A DNA stretch of 60,000 bases, from NCBI GenBank assembly GCA_030704615.1, contig CM060732.1:47041053-47101052 (forward strand), read 5' to 3'. The first letter of the stretch is position 1. Each line of letters starts with the position of its first letter. Shown in pieces: positions 1 through 11,400 of the stretch. A program made the position numbers and the translations under genes. The notes below the pieces were generated by a model. That model was not told the DNA's origin and did not search any database. It saw only the letters and a program-made list of their open reading frames with translations. This DNA comes from Takakia lepidozioides. Taxonomy: Eukaryota; Streptophyta; Takakiopsida; Takakiales; Takakiaceae.

Positions 1-272
1 TAAATGAGTGGTGAAATCCGCTCCAAATATTACTAGGAAGGTGGTTTGTAGATGACAATAGTCATGTTTTTTCATTTTCTGCACTGTCACAGTCATACTC
101 ACTCTTAGTGTAGTTGTAAAGTAGAATGATGACCTCTGAAACAACCACTCACAAAAGTGGTTTTTTACAAGTCTGTGAGTAGTGACAGTATCATGTTGTA
201 AGTCCTTCTTAGGGACTTGGTCTATTAATCCTGATTCTCCCCCTCATACCAGGCAAGGAATTCCTTAGCATC
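1..272. repeat. CACTA element 5' subterminal region
   Basis: This non-coding stretch holds short copies of AGTGGT/ACCACT in both orientations (near 8, 40, 145 and 158). The same motif is dense at 57134-57790, on the far side of the split transposase gene. Subterminal repeats in both orientations are typical of CACTA transposons, where they bind the element's regulatory protein. The outer 5' terminus lies beyond the left edge of the window. Confidence 0.5.
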
Positions 273-976
273 ATGGAGCCTGACAGAGCGGCTGCCCACC
301 TGCTCCGGTGTCGAGAGCGTGACGATGCTCTTTGGCAACGTGAAGAGGCCCGGTGTTGAGAGTATGGTATCAACAAGTGCACATGCCCTTGCAGGAAGTG
401 TAAGGGTGGAGGACGACCTGTCGCGTTAGACAGAGTGAGAAAACATCTGCATTCAGATCCTAGAGAAGAGCAAGGAGGCATGCTTCTGACGATGAATGGG
501 AAGAGGAGGCCATGGAGGTCGGTCAGGACGTAGCTTCAGCAAATGGAGGGATTAATCGGGATCGTGTTGCCGGAATCGCAGGACAGCCTCACCGGATACA
601 TGGACAACTGGACTTGAATGTTGAGGTGCAGCGCATAATCCAAGAGACCTTTCAGATCACAGACACACCTGAAATTGCAAATGGGCCAGAAGTGGAGTTA
701 GATGATATAGATGTTCAATGTGACACGAACACACCAGAAGAAGCCCATGACCCAGTTGCGGGTGGGGACTCTCGCACTGATGATCCCATCTCATTGGAAG
801 AGGCATGTCTACATTTATATGAAGGCTGTAAATCCTCTAAGCTTGCAGTCATCTGCTTATAATGAATCTATGCGCATGGGGTTACAAATGGCTTTGCGAG
901 GAAATGTTCTCTTTGCTGGAGAAAACCTTGTTGCCACAACCAAACGTACTACCCACATCTTTCTACCATGCAAAGA
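273..976 (+). pseudogene. TNP2-like CACTA transposase, N-terminal part (broken)
   Basis: This is the first part of an En/Spm (CACTA) transposase of the TNP2 type. From the ATG at 273 the reading meets a TGA near 358, then continues into a cysteine cluster (CTCPCRKCKGG) typical of the N-terminus of these proteins. Frame changes follow near 485 and 853. The segment 780-976 matches the conserved TNP2 stretch before the catalytic domain: a LYEGCK-SKL motif, then LPTSFYHAK. The gene stops at 976, where an LTR begins. It resumes in the correct frame at 41857, giving the family's expected KLGLAYEKIDACP sequence. With one stop and two frameshifts it is a pseudogene. Family assignment is firm; the exact start is less certain. 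Confidence 0.8.
972..976. other. Target-site duplication AAAGA, left copy (insertion A)
   Basis: The five bases before the LTR that starts at 977 (AAAGA) recur directly after the LTR end at 41851 (41852-41856). A 5-bp duplication is usual for Ty3/gypsy integration. The CACTA transposase reads in frame from 976 to 41857 when the insert and one copy are removed, which independently confirms the junction. Confidence 0.85.
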
Positions 977-1967
977 TGTTAGAGGGCTGCTTGGGATTTA
1001 GACGCTTTTACGGGTTCTGTGGGGTACCCTTATTTTTTTACACAGACTAAGACGAACAGGAACCTTAGGGGTGACAGCAGTAGGCTTTAGGGGGGAGGGT
1101 TACACAGCCCAACACAACCCGTCACAGCCAGTCACAGCCAACACAGCCCACCACAACCCGTCACAGCCAGTCACAGCCAACACAGCCCGTCACAGCCGCC
1201 ACAGCCAGACACAGCCCGCCACAGCTTCGCACAGCCGACACAGCCCGACACAACTGACACAGCCAATCACAGCCTGACACAGCCTTACACAGCCAGTCAC
1301 AGCTCGGCATAGCTTGACACAGCCTGTCACAGTACATAGGGAACAGTTATCATTGGCAGGGAACAACTATGATGGAACGACATCTGCAGAAAGAACGTGT
1401 TACATTAGGGATGACGGTTAATTAGTTAGCAAGGCGGTTAGAACAGCTTGTAGGTAGATAAAGCGGAGAGCGGGGACTTCTAGACACGGCTGGGGGGAAC
1501 ACTTCTTGGTCATGGAGGAGAGGAGATCAGGCGGAGAGCAAGAACGAGAGCACGGAGAAGGAGGAGAGATGTACAGTAGATGTTTATTTCAGGCAGAGCG
1601 GTAGTGATACTGTAGGACGGATTAGAGTCACTTGACATTGGCCTAGTACCTGATAAATCGTAATCTGATACTTATTCGATACAAGCACACTATGTAGAGA
1701 GACATGAGTGAAGCTGTGAAATGAATGCATGATTAACTGGAACTAAGAAGGTACTGAAGCAATATGATGCTTCAGTATCAGATAAGGTAAATTGATAACA
1801 TGAAGGTAAGAAGGAATACAAAAGGGAAGCACAATCATGATACACTAGCTGCAGGTCATGACTGATTATACTGAGCGGGCTGAGTGCTTAGAGATAGATC
1901 CAACTCTTCTATCTTGGAGTTTCCACCTCGGATAGCGAAGGGATGGGTGAGTAAAAGCCGCTCGACA
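977..1967 (+). repeat. 5' LTR of insertion A (991 bp)
   Basis: The LTR starts TGTTAGAG and ends CTCGACA, the canonical TG...CA. It is followed at once by a tRNA-complementary primer site. Its last 750 bp match 41103-41851 with only scattered differences by eye. A diverged relative lies at 40126-41102. It contains a CACAGCC-rich array (1087-1335). Confidence 0.9.
1087..1335 (+). repeat. CACAGCC degenerate tandem array within the LTR
   Basis: This is an irregular array of 9-10-bp units of the form (T/A)CACAGCC plus two or three variable bases. Similar arrays occur in the other LTRs (40245-40480, 41103-41215) and, outside any LTR, downstream of the G2 integrase (24938-25115). Confidence 0.85.
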
Positions 1968-2555
1968 TTTGGCGACCATACTGGGGAACTGGGTCATGAA
2001 CAACCAGATGTGACAGGCATCTGGTGGGATCATGGTGGTTGGAGAATTAAAGAATTTGATGTGAATCAAATTCCCTGTGAAACTGAGAAGGAAAGACTGT
2101 CCAAACGATTCTTTCAGAGGTTCTTGGAATTGCCAGACGGTTGTAAAGAAAACATTCTTAAAAGAGTGCATGATGCTGACCTTGAGTGGGGTCTGGAGAA
2201 AGGGGTGATAAAGATTTATCAGGTGGCCTGTAGAGGAAGAGCACGTTGGTTACCAACACTGGTTTATGTGATAGCATTGCTATCCATTAAGCGAGTAGAG
2301 TTTGAAGGCTGGGAGGAAAGGAAGGTGAATGTTTATACTCATATGCATGAAGAGCTTGTACTGGTAAAGAATTGGATTCCAAAGGATATTCTGTGGATCA
2401 AACTCACACCAAGAACAGCTTTCCAGACTTGTTTGCCATATGGTTATATGGTAACAGAGACTTCTAATATAGCCAAGGGTGCATTGAAGCTTGAAAGAAA
2501 CCCAGGCATATACGAGAGATACTACAGAAGAGAGTTTTGGTTACTGCCACATTAA
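1884..2555 (+). CDS. Leader ORF upstream of gag, unknown function
   Basis: This open frame of 223 codons begins inside the LTR end, crosses the primer site and ends 20 bp before the next open frame. The part after 1990 (WWDHGGWRIKEFDVNQI onward) looks like real protein: it is rich in charged and aromatic residues and has no low-complexity runs. There is no good in-frame ATG between the primer site and about 2342, so translation from the LTR ATG or from a lost start is possible. I recognise no domain. It may be an extra gag-leader protein of this gypsy family or the decayed 5' part of gag. The reading frame is clear; functional status is not. Confidence 0.4.
   Translation: MLRDRSNSSILEFPPRIAKGWVSKSRSTFGDHTGELGHEQPDVTGIWWDHGGWRIKEFDVNQIPCETEKERLSKRFFQRFLELPDGCKENILKRVHDADLEWGLEKGVIKIYQVACRGRARWLPTLVYVIALLSIKRVEFEGWEERKVNVYTHMHEELVLVKNWIPKDILWIKLTPRTAFQTCLPYGYMVTETSNIAKGALKLERNPGIYERYYRREFWLLPH
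1968..1985 (+). other. Primer-binding site
   Basis: Directly after the LTR end, with one or two spacer bases, lies TGGCGACCATACTGGGGA. Position and form match plant gypsy primer sites that pair with a tRNA 3' end and begin TGG. The complementary tRNA was not identified. Confidence 0.75.
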
Positions 2556-2744
2556 AGAAATGAAAGACATGGGACATGAGTGATGAAAGAGAAGCTAGAC
2601 TCCAGAGATATTCAGCAAAAAGAGAAAGTTATCTGAAAGCTAATTATCCATATCTTTGGGAGAGGAATAGACATAGGGGAATCATCTGGACCTCTCACAC
2701 CATTAAGATCAGAGAGTACATCACCCATACCGGAAGAACTAGAG

Positions 2745-4154
2745 TTGGATGCCACTCCTTCTTTTTCTTTGCAAGAAAGATTAAGGGAATTGGTACGGGA
2801 AGAAGATCAATCACGAGGTGAAAGATCTGAGGTACATCCCTGGATAAAAGATTTGACAGAAATCTTTGATAAAAGTTGGCATGGAACACCAAAAGCAGGA
2901 ACTCCAGTTTCTGAAACGGAAGGTGAAGAAAGAGGAGAGGATGTGGCAGAGCCAATGGAGAGTTCAGACTCTCCAACACCATTGCAGTTGAGTTACATGA
3001 GTGAAGAAGAAACCCAAGAGCAGAACTTGGAGGATGAAAATAGAAAGAAGAAATTGGAAGAGGAAGAGTATGAAGAAGTAGACCCAACAGCTGAGGTTGA
3101 GACTACAACCAGGACATCCCAACCCGTTGGACTTGGATCAAGTGGAGCACTTGGATCACAGGCCAACGAAGGTGTCGGCTCAGGGGGATCAGGCGGGCAG
3201 CCTGGATCTGGCTCTGGGGGGACAGGGAGTGTGGGAAGTAGTGCAACTGGAGCTGGGAATACTGTGAATATCGTGTCGTGGAATGTGATGATCGCAGGAC
3301 ATGCACAACAGGGGCGGGGATTGCAGGTTTTGGAGAGTGCTCAGGGGCCACCACTGGGTGGAAGATCCACCACAACTACAACAGGTCCTCAAGGACTAGC
3401 ACCAGCAAGGGTGCCAGCATCTGTCAGTGGGCAGAGGGTAGGGCCACAGATGGCGTTACAACCAACACGGGCAAAACCACCTTTTCCAATATATTCAGGA
3501 AAAGGGGATCCCGATGTACACATTAGCCAATTTGAGCACATGTGTATAGTGAACAATGAGAATGGCGATGATGCCAAGATGAGACTGTTTCCTTGTTCCT
3601 TTATCAAGAAGGCAAGTGAACGGTATGCAAGATTCCCTGATAATCATTTCCTAACCTGGAATGGCTTGAATACAGCATTCCGAAATAGGTTCAGGACAAG
3701 TAAAACTGAGGATGAAGTGTATGGAAGTTTACAACAGTTAAAGCAAAAGAAGCATGAAACTGTTGAGGAGTATATGGAAAAGATGGAATTGATGATGAAA
3801 AAGCTGGCTGCTGTACCAGCACCAGGTTTACAGAAGACTTGGTTTGTGAGTGGACTAAGACCAGAGTTGCAAAAGAAAGTGGATATGTTACCCCATAATA
3901 CAGTGGAGGAGGCATTTGAAACAGCGAACAGAATTGAGCAATTGGGAATGCTCAGGAGAGAGAAAAAGGATGATGAGGACTCTGAGGATGAGTCGGATGA
4001 GGAAGAAGAGCAAGAGCTGAAAAGGAAGAGTAAGAGAAAGGAGAAGTTGAAGAGGATAACTATGAAAAAGATTAGAAGAAATCTTGAAGAAGTATGCCAC
4101 AGAGGCTGCAACACATTGGAGGAAGGGTGTTTGGTGTGCAAAGTGCCAGAATGA
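2745..4154 (+). pseudogene. gag: G1 gag (capsid region), frameshifted
   Basis: This is the Gag protein of the first gypsy copy. An acidic, Gly/Ser-rich N-terminal half (about 1-240) precedes a retrotransposon-gag fold of about 110 residues: PIYSGKGDPDVHISQFE, then WNGLNTAFRNRF, then ETVEEYMEKME, then WFVSGLRPELQKKV. An acidic linker follows. At about 4046 one G is missing relative to the second copy at 20228, which pushes the frame out before the zinc knuckles. The open frame extends upstream of 2745 without an obvious ATG, so the start is uncertain. Gag would form the virus-like particle that packages the element RNA. Confidence 0.8.
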
Positions 4155-6078
4155 AGGCCATACCACCACTGAATGCCACATGAAGGAGAAACATTGTACT
4201 GTCTGTAAGATGGATAACCATTCCACTGAGAATTGTTACTATAACAGAAGGACAACTGCTAGAGAACCTAGGCAAGTAAGGGTGCATCAAGTGCAGCCCC
4301 AGCCAAGAAGAAACAGTGATCAGGACCACTATGGTAGGCCTGGTGGTTATAACAATGGCATGGAAGGGAGAGGTAATTCAAGAGGGAATTACCAAGGAAA
4401 TTCCAGAGGCAATTATCAGGGTAATCCAAGGGGGAATTACCAGCCAGGGAATCAGGATTACAGAAATAATCCTAGAGCAGACCAAGGGCGAGGACCCAAT
4501 GGTGAAGAATTGTGTTACTATTGTAATCAGGCAGGACATCGCAAGGCAGCCTGTTCATTCTGGATTAGACACCAGAATGAGATGAGAGCTCCTGTGAATG
4601 AGGGCCCAGTGGTGGCAGCTCACATGGTTAGGCCATGTGTTGTACCAGAAGTAAGTACAATGATAGTAACGAGAAGCAAAGCCAAACTAATACCTCCAGT
4701 AGAAGAGGAAGATGATGATAATGAAGATGGCAGTGATGTGCCTGAAGATGATGAGGCTTGGAGAGATGAGAAGGAACTGCACAAGGAAGTGGCAAATACC
4801 ATAAGGGAAATGCAGAAGAGTACTGATATTCCTATGGCAGATTCCTCTGATTCTGAAAGAGAAGAAGAAGTGAGTGAGGATGAAAGGAAGAAAGAAGCTG
4901 CAGACGTGCAGAGTAATGAAGGGACTTTGGCTGAAGTAATATGCCAGTCCAAAGCAGAGATTACCATTGGACAGCTATTGGCTGTGGCACCTTATTGTAG
5001 ACACAGGCTGTATCAAGCAATCAATCGAATTGCCCATGTGACAGGAAACACAGACCTGAACAGCAAGGTGACCAGTTATAATGTGAAGCCGGAAGGGCGA
5101 GAAATAGTCATGGACTTTGATGATTCTATGCCAGTAATCCAATTGAGAATTGGAAGCACAGAACTAACTGATGTACTGATAGATGGAGGCTCTGGAGTGA
5201 ATATCATGACAGACCAATTAAGGCAGAAGCTTGGTCTAAGTAACATGAAACCAGCCCCATTTACAGTAACAATGGCAGATCAAAGAAGTGTACAGCCATT
5301 GGGATTGATAAGAGGAGTTAAGATACAGATTCAAAAGATGATCTTTATGATCACAGTAACTGTGTTAAAAATGGATGAAGTTATGGAAGCTTACTCCTTA
5401 TTGTTGGGACGTCCGTGGCTGAAACAGGCTAGGGTATTCCATGACTGGAATTCCCAGTTACTAACTGTGCATAAGGGGATGCACAAAATACAAATTACCA
5501 CTAAGAAATCTAGTAGATTACCTGCTACGAGAAGACCTCGAGGGGTCAGGGAATATGACTGGATGGGAGGACTGGATGAGGAGCAGGAAACTACCCTGTT
5601 CGCTGCACACCCAGAGTGGGAGCAGGTTGCAGAGATGCAGCTGGAAGGCCTAAGTTGTTTAAAAGGTATCTGCTGTGGTGTAGTGACAGCAACACCAATT
5701 GAAGGAGAAATAAGCAGTTACCCACCACATTTTTATGAAGAAAGAGAAGGAGAAATGGAAATCCTAGAGGAACCAGCCACTGTGAGTTTACAGGATGAAG
5801 TGGTGACTGGTTGGACAATCACAGCTGATGAGCAGGTGAGAGAAGTGAATGTGGGAACTGAAGAGGAACCGAGGATGGTAAAGGTAGGGGCTGATTTGGA
5901 GCCAGAATTCTTTGAGGAAGCTAAGAGTTTGTTCATCAAATACAGAGATGTATTTGCTTGGAGCTACAAGGATCTAAAAGGGATACCACCTGAGATCTGT
6001 CAGCATAAGATTGAACTGGAACCAGGGTCAGTACCAATCAAACAGGCAAGGTACAGAATGAATCCCAACTATGCATAG
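4084..6078 (+). pseudogene. G1 zinc knuckles, protease and start of RT
   Basis: This continues the G1 polyprotein in the frame after the gag frameshift. It shows CCHC-type clusters (CAKCQNEGHTTTEC, CTVCKMDNHSTENC, CYYCNQAGHRKAAC) for RNA binding and an RG/NY-rich linker. An acidic spacer leads to an aspartic protease with the active-site motif VLIDGGSGVN and the downstream LLLGRPWL. RT begins with the FIKYRDVFAWSYKDLKGI element. The frame closes at a TAG at 6076-6078, where the second copy has CAG. This nonsense mutation separates protease from RT, so the copy cannot make a full polyprotein. Confidence 0.85.
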
Positions 6079-7411
6079 AAGGTTGGAGAAGAGATCAAGA
6101 AGTTGGCTGAGGCTAAGTTTATATACCCAATAGAGTATACAACTTGGTTGTCACCCATTGTGATAGTTCCCAAGAAGAATGGTAAACTGAGAGTTTGTGT
6201 GAACTATAAGAAGTTGAATGCTTGCACGAAGAAAGATCCATTCCCCTTGCCATTCACAGAAGCAGTATTGGACACTGTGGCAGGCCATGAGATGTACTTA
6301 TTCATGGATGGTTTCAGTGGTTATAATCAAGTGCAAGTGGCAGAAGAAGACCAGGGAAAGATGGCTTTCATCACGGACTGGGGTGCTTATGCATACAAAG
6401 TCATGCCTTTTGGACTTTATAATGCACCAGCAACCTTTCAGAGAGTGATGAGTGAATCTTTTCATGAGTATCTGGATGATTTCATGCAGGTGTTCTTGGA
6501 TGATTTCAGTGTGTATAGCTCAAAGAATGAGCACTTGCATAAATTGGAGTTATGTTTGGCTAGATGCAGGATGAGAGGTCTGGGCCTGAATCCAGAGAAG
6601 TGTACTTTCTGTGTGAACTCAGGGGTGCTTTGGGACACATTGTGTGTAAGAGGGGACTTCTTGTGGAACCCAGGAAGACAGAGGCCATTAAAGCCTCTCC
6701 ACCACCAGTAAATGTTAAGAGTCTAAGGAGATTCCTTGGACAAACCAGTTATTACAGAAGATTTGTCAAGAGGTATGCACAGATAGCAGCACCATTGAGC
6801 AAGCTTCTGAAGAAAGATGTAGTGTTTGCATGGACAACTGAATGTCAACAAGCTTTTGAGGAACTTACATTGTCAGTAACAACTACACCTGTGCTGATTA
6901 ACCCTCACTGACATGTAGTATTTCATGTTCACTGCGATGCATCAGGAGAAGCGTTGGGAGCGGTGTTAGCCCAAAATGTTACAGGAAATATAGATTCACC
7001 GGTGTACTATGCTAGCAGGTTGATGAACAGTGCTGAAAGGAACTATAGCACAACTGAAAGAGAAGCACTGGCAATGATTTATGCAGTCAAGAAATTCAGG
7101 CATTACCTATTGGGAAGAAAGTTTATGTTTTATGTGAATCACCAGGCTCTGATATATCTGGTGAACAAACCTTTGATAAGTGGAAGGATAGCAAGGTGGT
7201 TAATAATCTTGCACGAGTTTGAGTTCGAAGTTGTTTACAAGCCTGGCCGTTTGCATCTTGTGGCAGATCATTTGTCACGCCTAACAACAGGAGAGCCCGC
7301 CACAGGAGTAGACGATCAATTGCCTGATGCGAGTTTATTTGCAATGGAGGTGCAAGGAAGTGCAGATGAATGGTTAGATTGGCAGTGGCCAATCAGATAC
7401 TATCTTACTCA
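6079..7411 (+). pseudogene. G1 reverse transcriptase and RNase H, broken
   Basis: RT motifs are clear: WLSPIVIVPKKNGKLRVCVNYKKLN, the FMDGFSGYNQ catalytic Asp, the MPFGLYNAPATFQRVM block and the FLDDFSVYS form of the YxDD box. One C is lost near 6630 relative to G2, shifting the frame. The connection and RNase H follow at 6720-7411, with a TGA at about 6909 where G2 has TGG. RNase H shows the CDASGEALGAVLAQ and TTEREALA motifs and the VNHQALIYLVN block. The gene is cut at 7411 by an 11.3-kb DNA transposon and resumes in frame at 18751. Known lesions are therefore two frameshifts and two stops across G1. Confidence 0.85.
7403..7411. other. Target-site duplication TCTTACTCA, left copy
   Basis: TCTTACTCA at 7403-7411 recurs at 18742-18750. 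Joining across it restores the G1 polyprotein in frame (PIRYYLTHGQCPP), matching the uninterrupted second copy at about 23572-23610. Nine bp is the usual duplication length for Mutator-like elements; KDZ elements give 8. Confidence 0.9.
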
Positions 7412-7530
7412 CAGGGATGCCTCGGCGTGAGCTTGGTCACGTGAGCGCGTGAGCGCGACTGCGCTCACGCCACGTCACCTTGCGCAAATGCCACGTCACG
7501 GGGCTCAGTCCACGTCATCACACGTGGAGG
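7412..7530 (+). repeat. Left terminal and subterminal repeats of the TIR transposon
   Basis: The terminus starts CAGGGATGCCTCGGCGTGAG and carries repeated GTGAGCG units, then CCACGTCA boxes at about 7470, 7491 and 7510. The right end read on the other strand starts CAACGACGCAATGGCATGAG and continues with the same GTGAGCG units. The match is clear but imperfect. Such boxes are probable transposase-binding sites. Confidence 0.7.
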
Positions 7531-7619
7531 CCGAGTCACCACGCACCCAGAAAGAAGTGGAGTGTATTCCCGCGGATTGGCACCCTTTTACCGCGGAAAC
7601 AAGCTGGACGACATAATAA

Positions 7620-7990
7620 AAGGCATTGAATAAATGATGGATGAATGTACAGTTGGATGATAAACAGATGGATGAGTTTGAAAAATCTATGTAGATGGAT
7701 GAATGACGGATGGATAAGAGTAAAATGGATGAATGTATAATGGATGTTGAGCAATGACAAAAATTCATGACAGGAAGATGCATGACCAAATCTTTTGACG
7801 AATGCACAAAGTATATGAAATGAGTGTGGAAGGTTTGTGGGGTGGATTAAAGAGTACAGAGGATGAATGTACAATGGATGTTGTACAAAGGAAGCTTTCA
7901 TGAATGGAGCACGCATGAATACAGTGTAGATGAATGCACAATGGATATGAGAAGAGTCAGGAAGGTTTGTGAGATGGATTCATACATATA
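7620..7990 (+). repeat. Degenerate ATGGATGAATG repeat tract
   Basis: About 370 bp are dominated by variants of ATGGATGAATGTA and GGATGTTG at irregular spacing. No coding potential is seen on either strand. It is a decayed minisatellite inside the transposon, between the left terminus and the 3' end of the methyltransferase-like gene. Confidence 0.65.
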
Positions 7991-8439
7991 GCAATTTAAA
8001 CGAAAGTTGATTCTGTGATTATTATTTGTTCTAAAGGAACAACTACGGTAGAGTAAGGGGATTCAACGTTTTCCAGATAATATGAAAATGAATATTAAAA
8101 GAATACAGTTCAGTCTGACTCAGAGTCAGTACAATGTATCCCCTCTTCCTCTGCATCTAAGTCTAAGTATTTTAGAACACCGGATCCACGCTGGATACAC
8201 CTACGGCTGGCCACTAAAAAGTCAGGGGATAGGGACTCGGACGCGTGAAGTGCCATTGCTTCGGCATAAACAGGGAGCAGAAAATTGGAAAGGGGGCTGT
8301 CGAAAACAGACTCGCCAGAAATGACTGTATCTCCTGAAGATCCACCGCTGGCTTTCCTGAAAGACAGCCTGAAAAAGTTATTACTGTAACTTTGATGTTA
8401 TCGAGAAATTGAGTATGACTCCCAAAGAGGGTTTAGCAC
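7991..8439. other. Non-coding 3' flank of the ParB-methyltransferase gene
   Basis: This is AT-rich sequence with only short open frames. It probably contains the 3' untranslated region and polyadenylation region of the minus-strand gene ending at 8440. No other feature is recognised. Confidence 0.4.
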
Positions 8440-11400
8440 TTACTCACATGAAAAGTCGTTGTCGACCTGCTTATCTTCGGGATCGTCATCATTTCGAATA
8501 TGAATCCGATCAGTCTGTGTGCCTGAAGTGGAGCCAGACAAAAGGGGGAGGAGCACTGTGTTGTAGAGGTCAGAATCACCCTCCATACCAAAAAGGCTTC
8601 TTCCGCCTGCCTTGCATGCGTGGTAAGTTGCTCCTGCACCAGACAGGAGAACATAAACAGTTTGGAGGAGGGGATTTAAGCAGATGAAACTGTTGAAAGG
8701 AAACCAATTCGGAAGGGAGAAAACGAACCTGTGGACACAGAAAGATCGACCACCCGTGCAGAGCGGTGGCTGCATGACTCCAGCAGTATTTGCATGAATG
8801 CTGGTGACTTTTCCTTTGCACCTCTCCAGGGAGTGCCATCTGGTCTCTTCAGAGTCTGACTGGACTGCATGAAGTTGTACAAAATGTCATCGACATGGGG
8901 CTCATAGGGGGGGTTGACGAAACAACCCTGGTCAGAAATCTCAAAGCTGCGGATGGAGGATGGTGTCTTTGATGTGCGAATCCTCCGCAGGCAGATCGCC
9001 TCGAACATCCTCGTCTGCCAAAGATAGCAGGTTAGTGTGGTAAACACAATCTAAAGTGGAAGTGTGTACATCGGCTATTCAGAACTCTGACACCAAAAAA
9101 CCATGAATCGTTGATGATCGGTGTCGATCATAAAACATTCTACTAGAGTGGAGCTGCAGAGAAAATTGAAACTCATGATCAAAGCATAAGCAGAAGGCAG
9201 ACGGCATACCAGCTGACCAGGGAAACCCCCTTTCACAAGGTAGAGGCTGTTCACACAATTCCATGTGCGCAAAACTTCAAACCCTGAAGACTTGAGGTAT
9301 GATGCCAATGCCCGACGACTATCATTGTCACATGACTGAAAAAGCAGAAGTGTCCCTGCATCAGAGAGGAAATTGTTACAGAACCCGAATACCCAACTCC
9401 AGTAGTTGTCCTCGAATTTGTTCCACCCTGGCGTCTTGCCCTTTGGAAGAACTTCTGGCACAGCCTGGCCATCCGGGATGTCGAGAATGACAATGTCGGC
9501 CGCATAAGTTTTCTGCACACCGCACACGAAGGTGGGACCTGTGCTCACCTGCAACAGACATGTTTTTTATAAGAACGATGGCAAGAATGTTTTCAAAGAA
9601 CGAGACTGAAATACTGCCAACGAAACATTCAGAGAAAAAGGAAAGAAACTGGAATTCTCACCAGATTGAGGAATGAGATTATATTGTCCCAGGTAGGGGA
9701 TGGCACCCCAGTGTATCCTCTCTTTCGACTCTGCATCATCGAAAGCCAACCCTCATTAACAATTTTCATCTCTCCTGCTGAATCAGAACGGGAAGGGTGT
9801 GGCTTGGCATCGAACACGCACTGAAGAGTGCGGGTATATCTTCCAGCACTAAAGTCCTGCCCACTCTCCATCTCCTTTTCATTCTCCTTCCCCTTGTCCT
9901 TTTCCTTCTCTTTGGACTTGTCTTTGTCCTTTGGCTTTGCTGGTGAGATGGCTATGACATCAACAGCCTTGTCTTTTGGTTTGCGGCCCGCCTTCTTTCC
10001 CTTCTGCGGCGTTCCCTGAGCATCAGGCTCCTTGGCAGCCAAGGTTGCTATGTTTCGTTGATACTCTTCGTCAGTCAAAGGCGCCAGCATCTCAGCGTTA
10101 TTGTTCAAGTATTTCATATGCTGTTCTTGAAAGGTCGTGTGCTCAGGTGGGCAGTCAAGGTACCACCCACAGTCTCTGAAGTGAGAAGGACTCCAGTCCT
10201 TCAATATCCCTGCAGTATACATGGTTGGATCGTTTGCAGGGTCCGACCACATGTCAAGATAGTCGGGAATTCCGCTCAGGTGATTTCCTTCCATAAGCAC
10301 ATATTTCGTGTACCTGAAAAAAGGAGATGAATCCCAACCCACAAAAGCGCTCAGTGAGTAAGATGCAAGTAGAACAGAAAGAATAAAACATGGATTGAAA
10401 TGGCTCTGACAACTGCTCCAAGGACCTTTCAGGACCACACTACTGCTCCAGATATGAATGTCGTCAACGCCATTCAGAACATTCCATTCCATGACACTGT
10501 AAATACATCCTAATCCAGGTGAATGCAAATAAGCGATTAGAAATGACACAGACATAGAAGTGAATGTCGTCAACGACATTCAAGAATGAAGCCAAATTAT
10601 TACTGAAATGAAGCAAAATCACAGGATGGAAATAAAAAAATTGAGTAAGGAACCATCCAGGAAAACTCAATGCACATTCATAACGAACCTATCACTGAGG
10701 ACCTCACAACATCACTGTATGTGAATGGCGTCAACGCCATTCACAAAAATACAAAAAAGAAACCAATTACTTAGCTCCCCAATCCATGAAAATTGAATTT
10801 GTCGTTTTTGAATAATACAGACACAGCTGTGAATGTCGTCAACGACATTCACTTTGGATTTCTTAAAACAGAGCTTATGAAGCCTCCATATTCATCGCAA
10901 GAGGAAAAAACAATGCAGAACAACTGAATGTCTGCATTGACATTCAGCAAAATGAAGTGATCAACCCTCATTGTATCCTCTATGGACATTACAAAAATTT
11001 AAATAACCTTGAGGACCACACAACAACTCCGTATGTGAATGTCGTCAACGCCATTCAAGGACATTATCAATTCTAATCAGGGACAATATAATTGCACCCT
11101 TAGATCCTAACCAGGTGAATTCATATACTCGCTTAAGAATGACTCAGACAAAGAAGTGAATGTCGTCAACGACATTCAATCTGGATCTAAGATTGCAATC
11201 CATATGAAGCCACAATTTTTCCCAAAAAAACAGTAGAGTTTCAAGTATGACATTTCACCTGTACACAACTCGCATCATGGCCCACTCTCCTCCAACCTGA
11301 CTGTCAAAGTCGTTGGACCGTAAAATGTTACCATCTTTGGAGAACTCCCGGAAAAAACAGTATCTCCAGGTGAGACCTCTCCACTTCCTTATGTATGCCT

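Noticed and set aside
209-481. Minus-strand 90-codon frame at the left end
   Set aside because: It lies antisense to the CACTA transposase N-terminus, where the plus strand shows a recognisable cysteine cluster.
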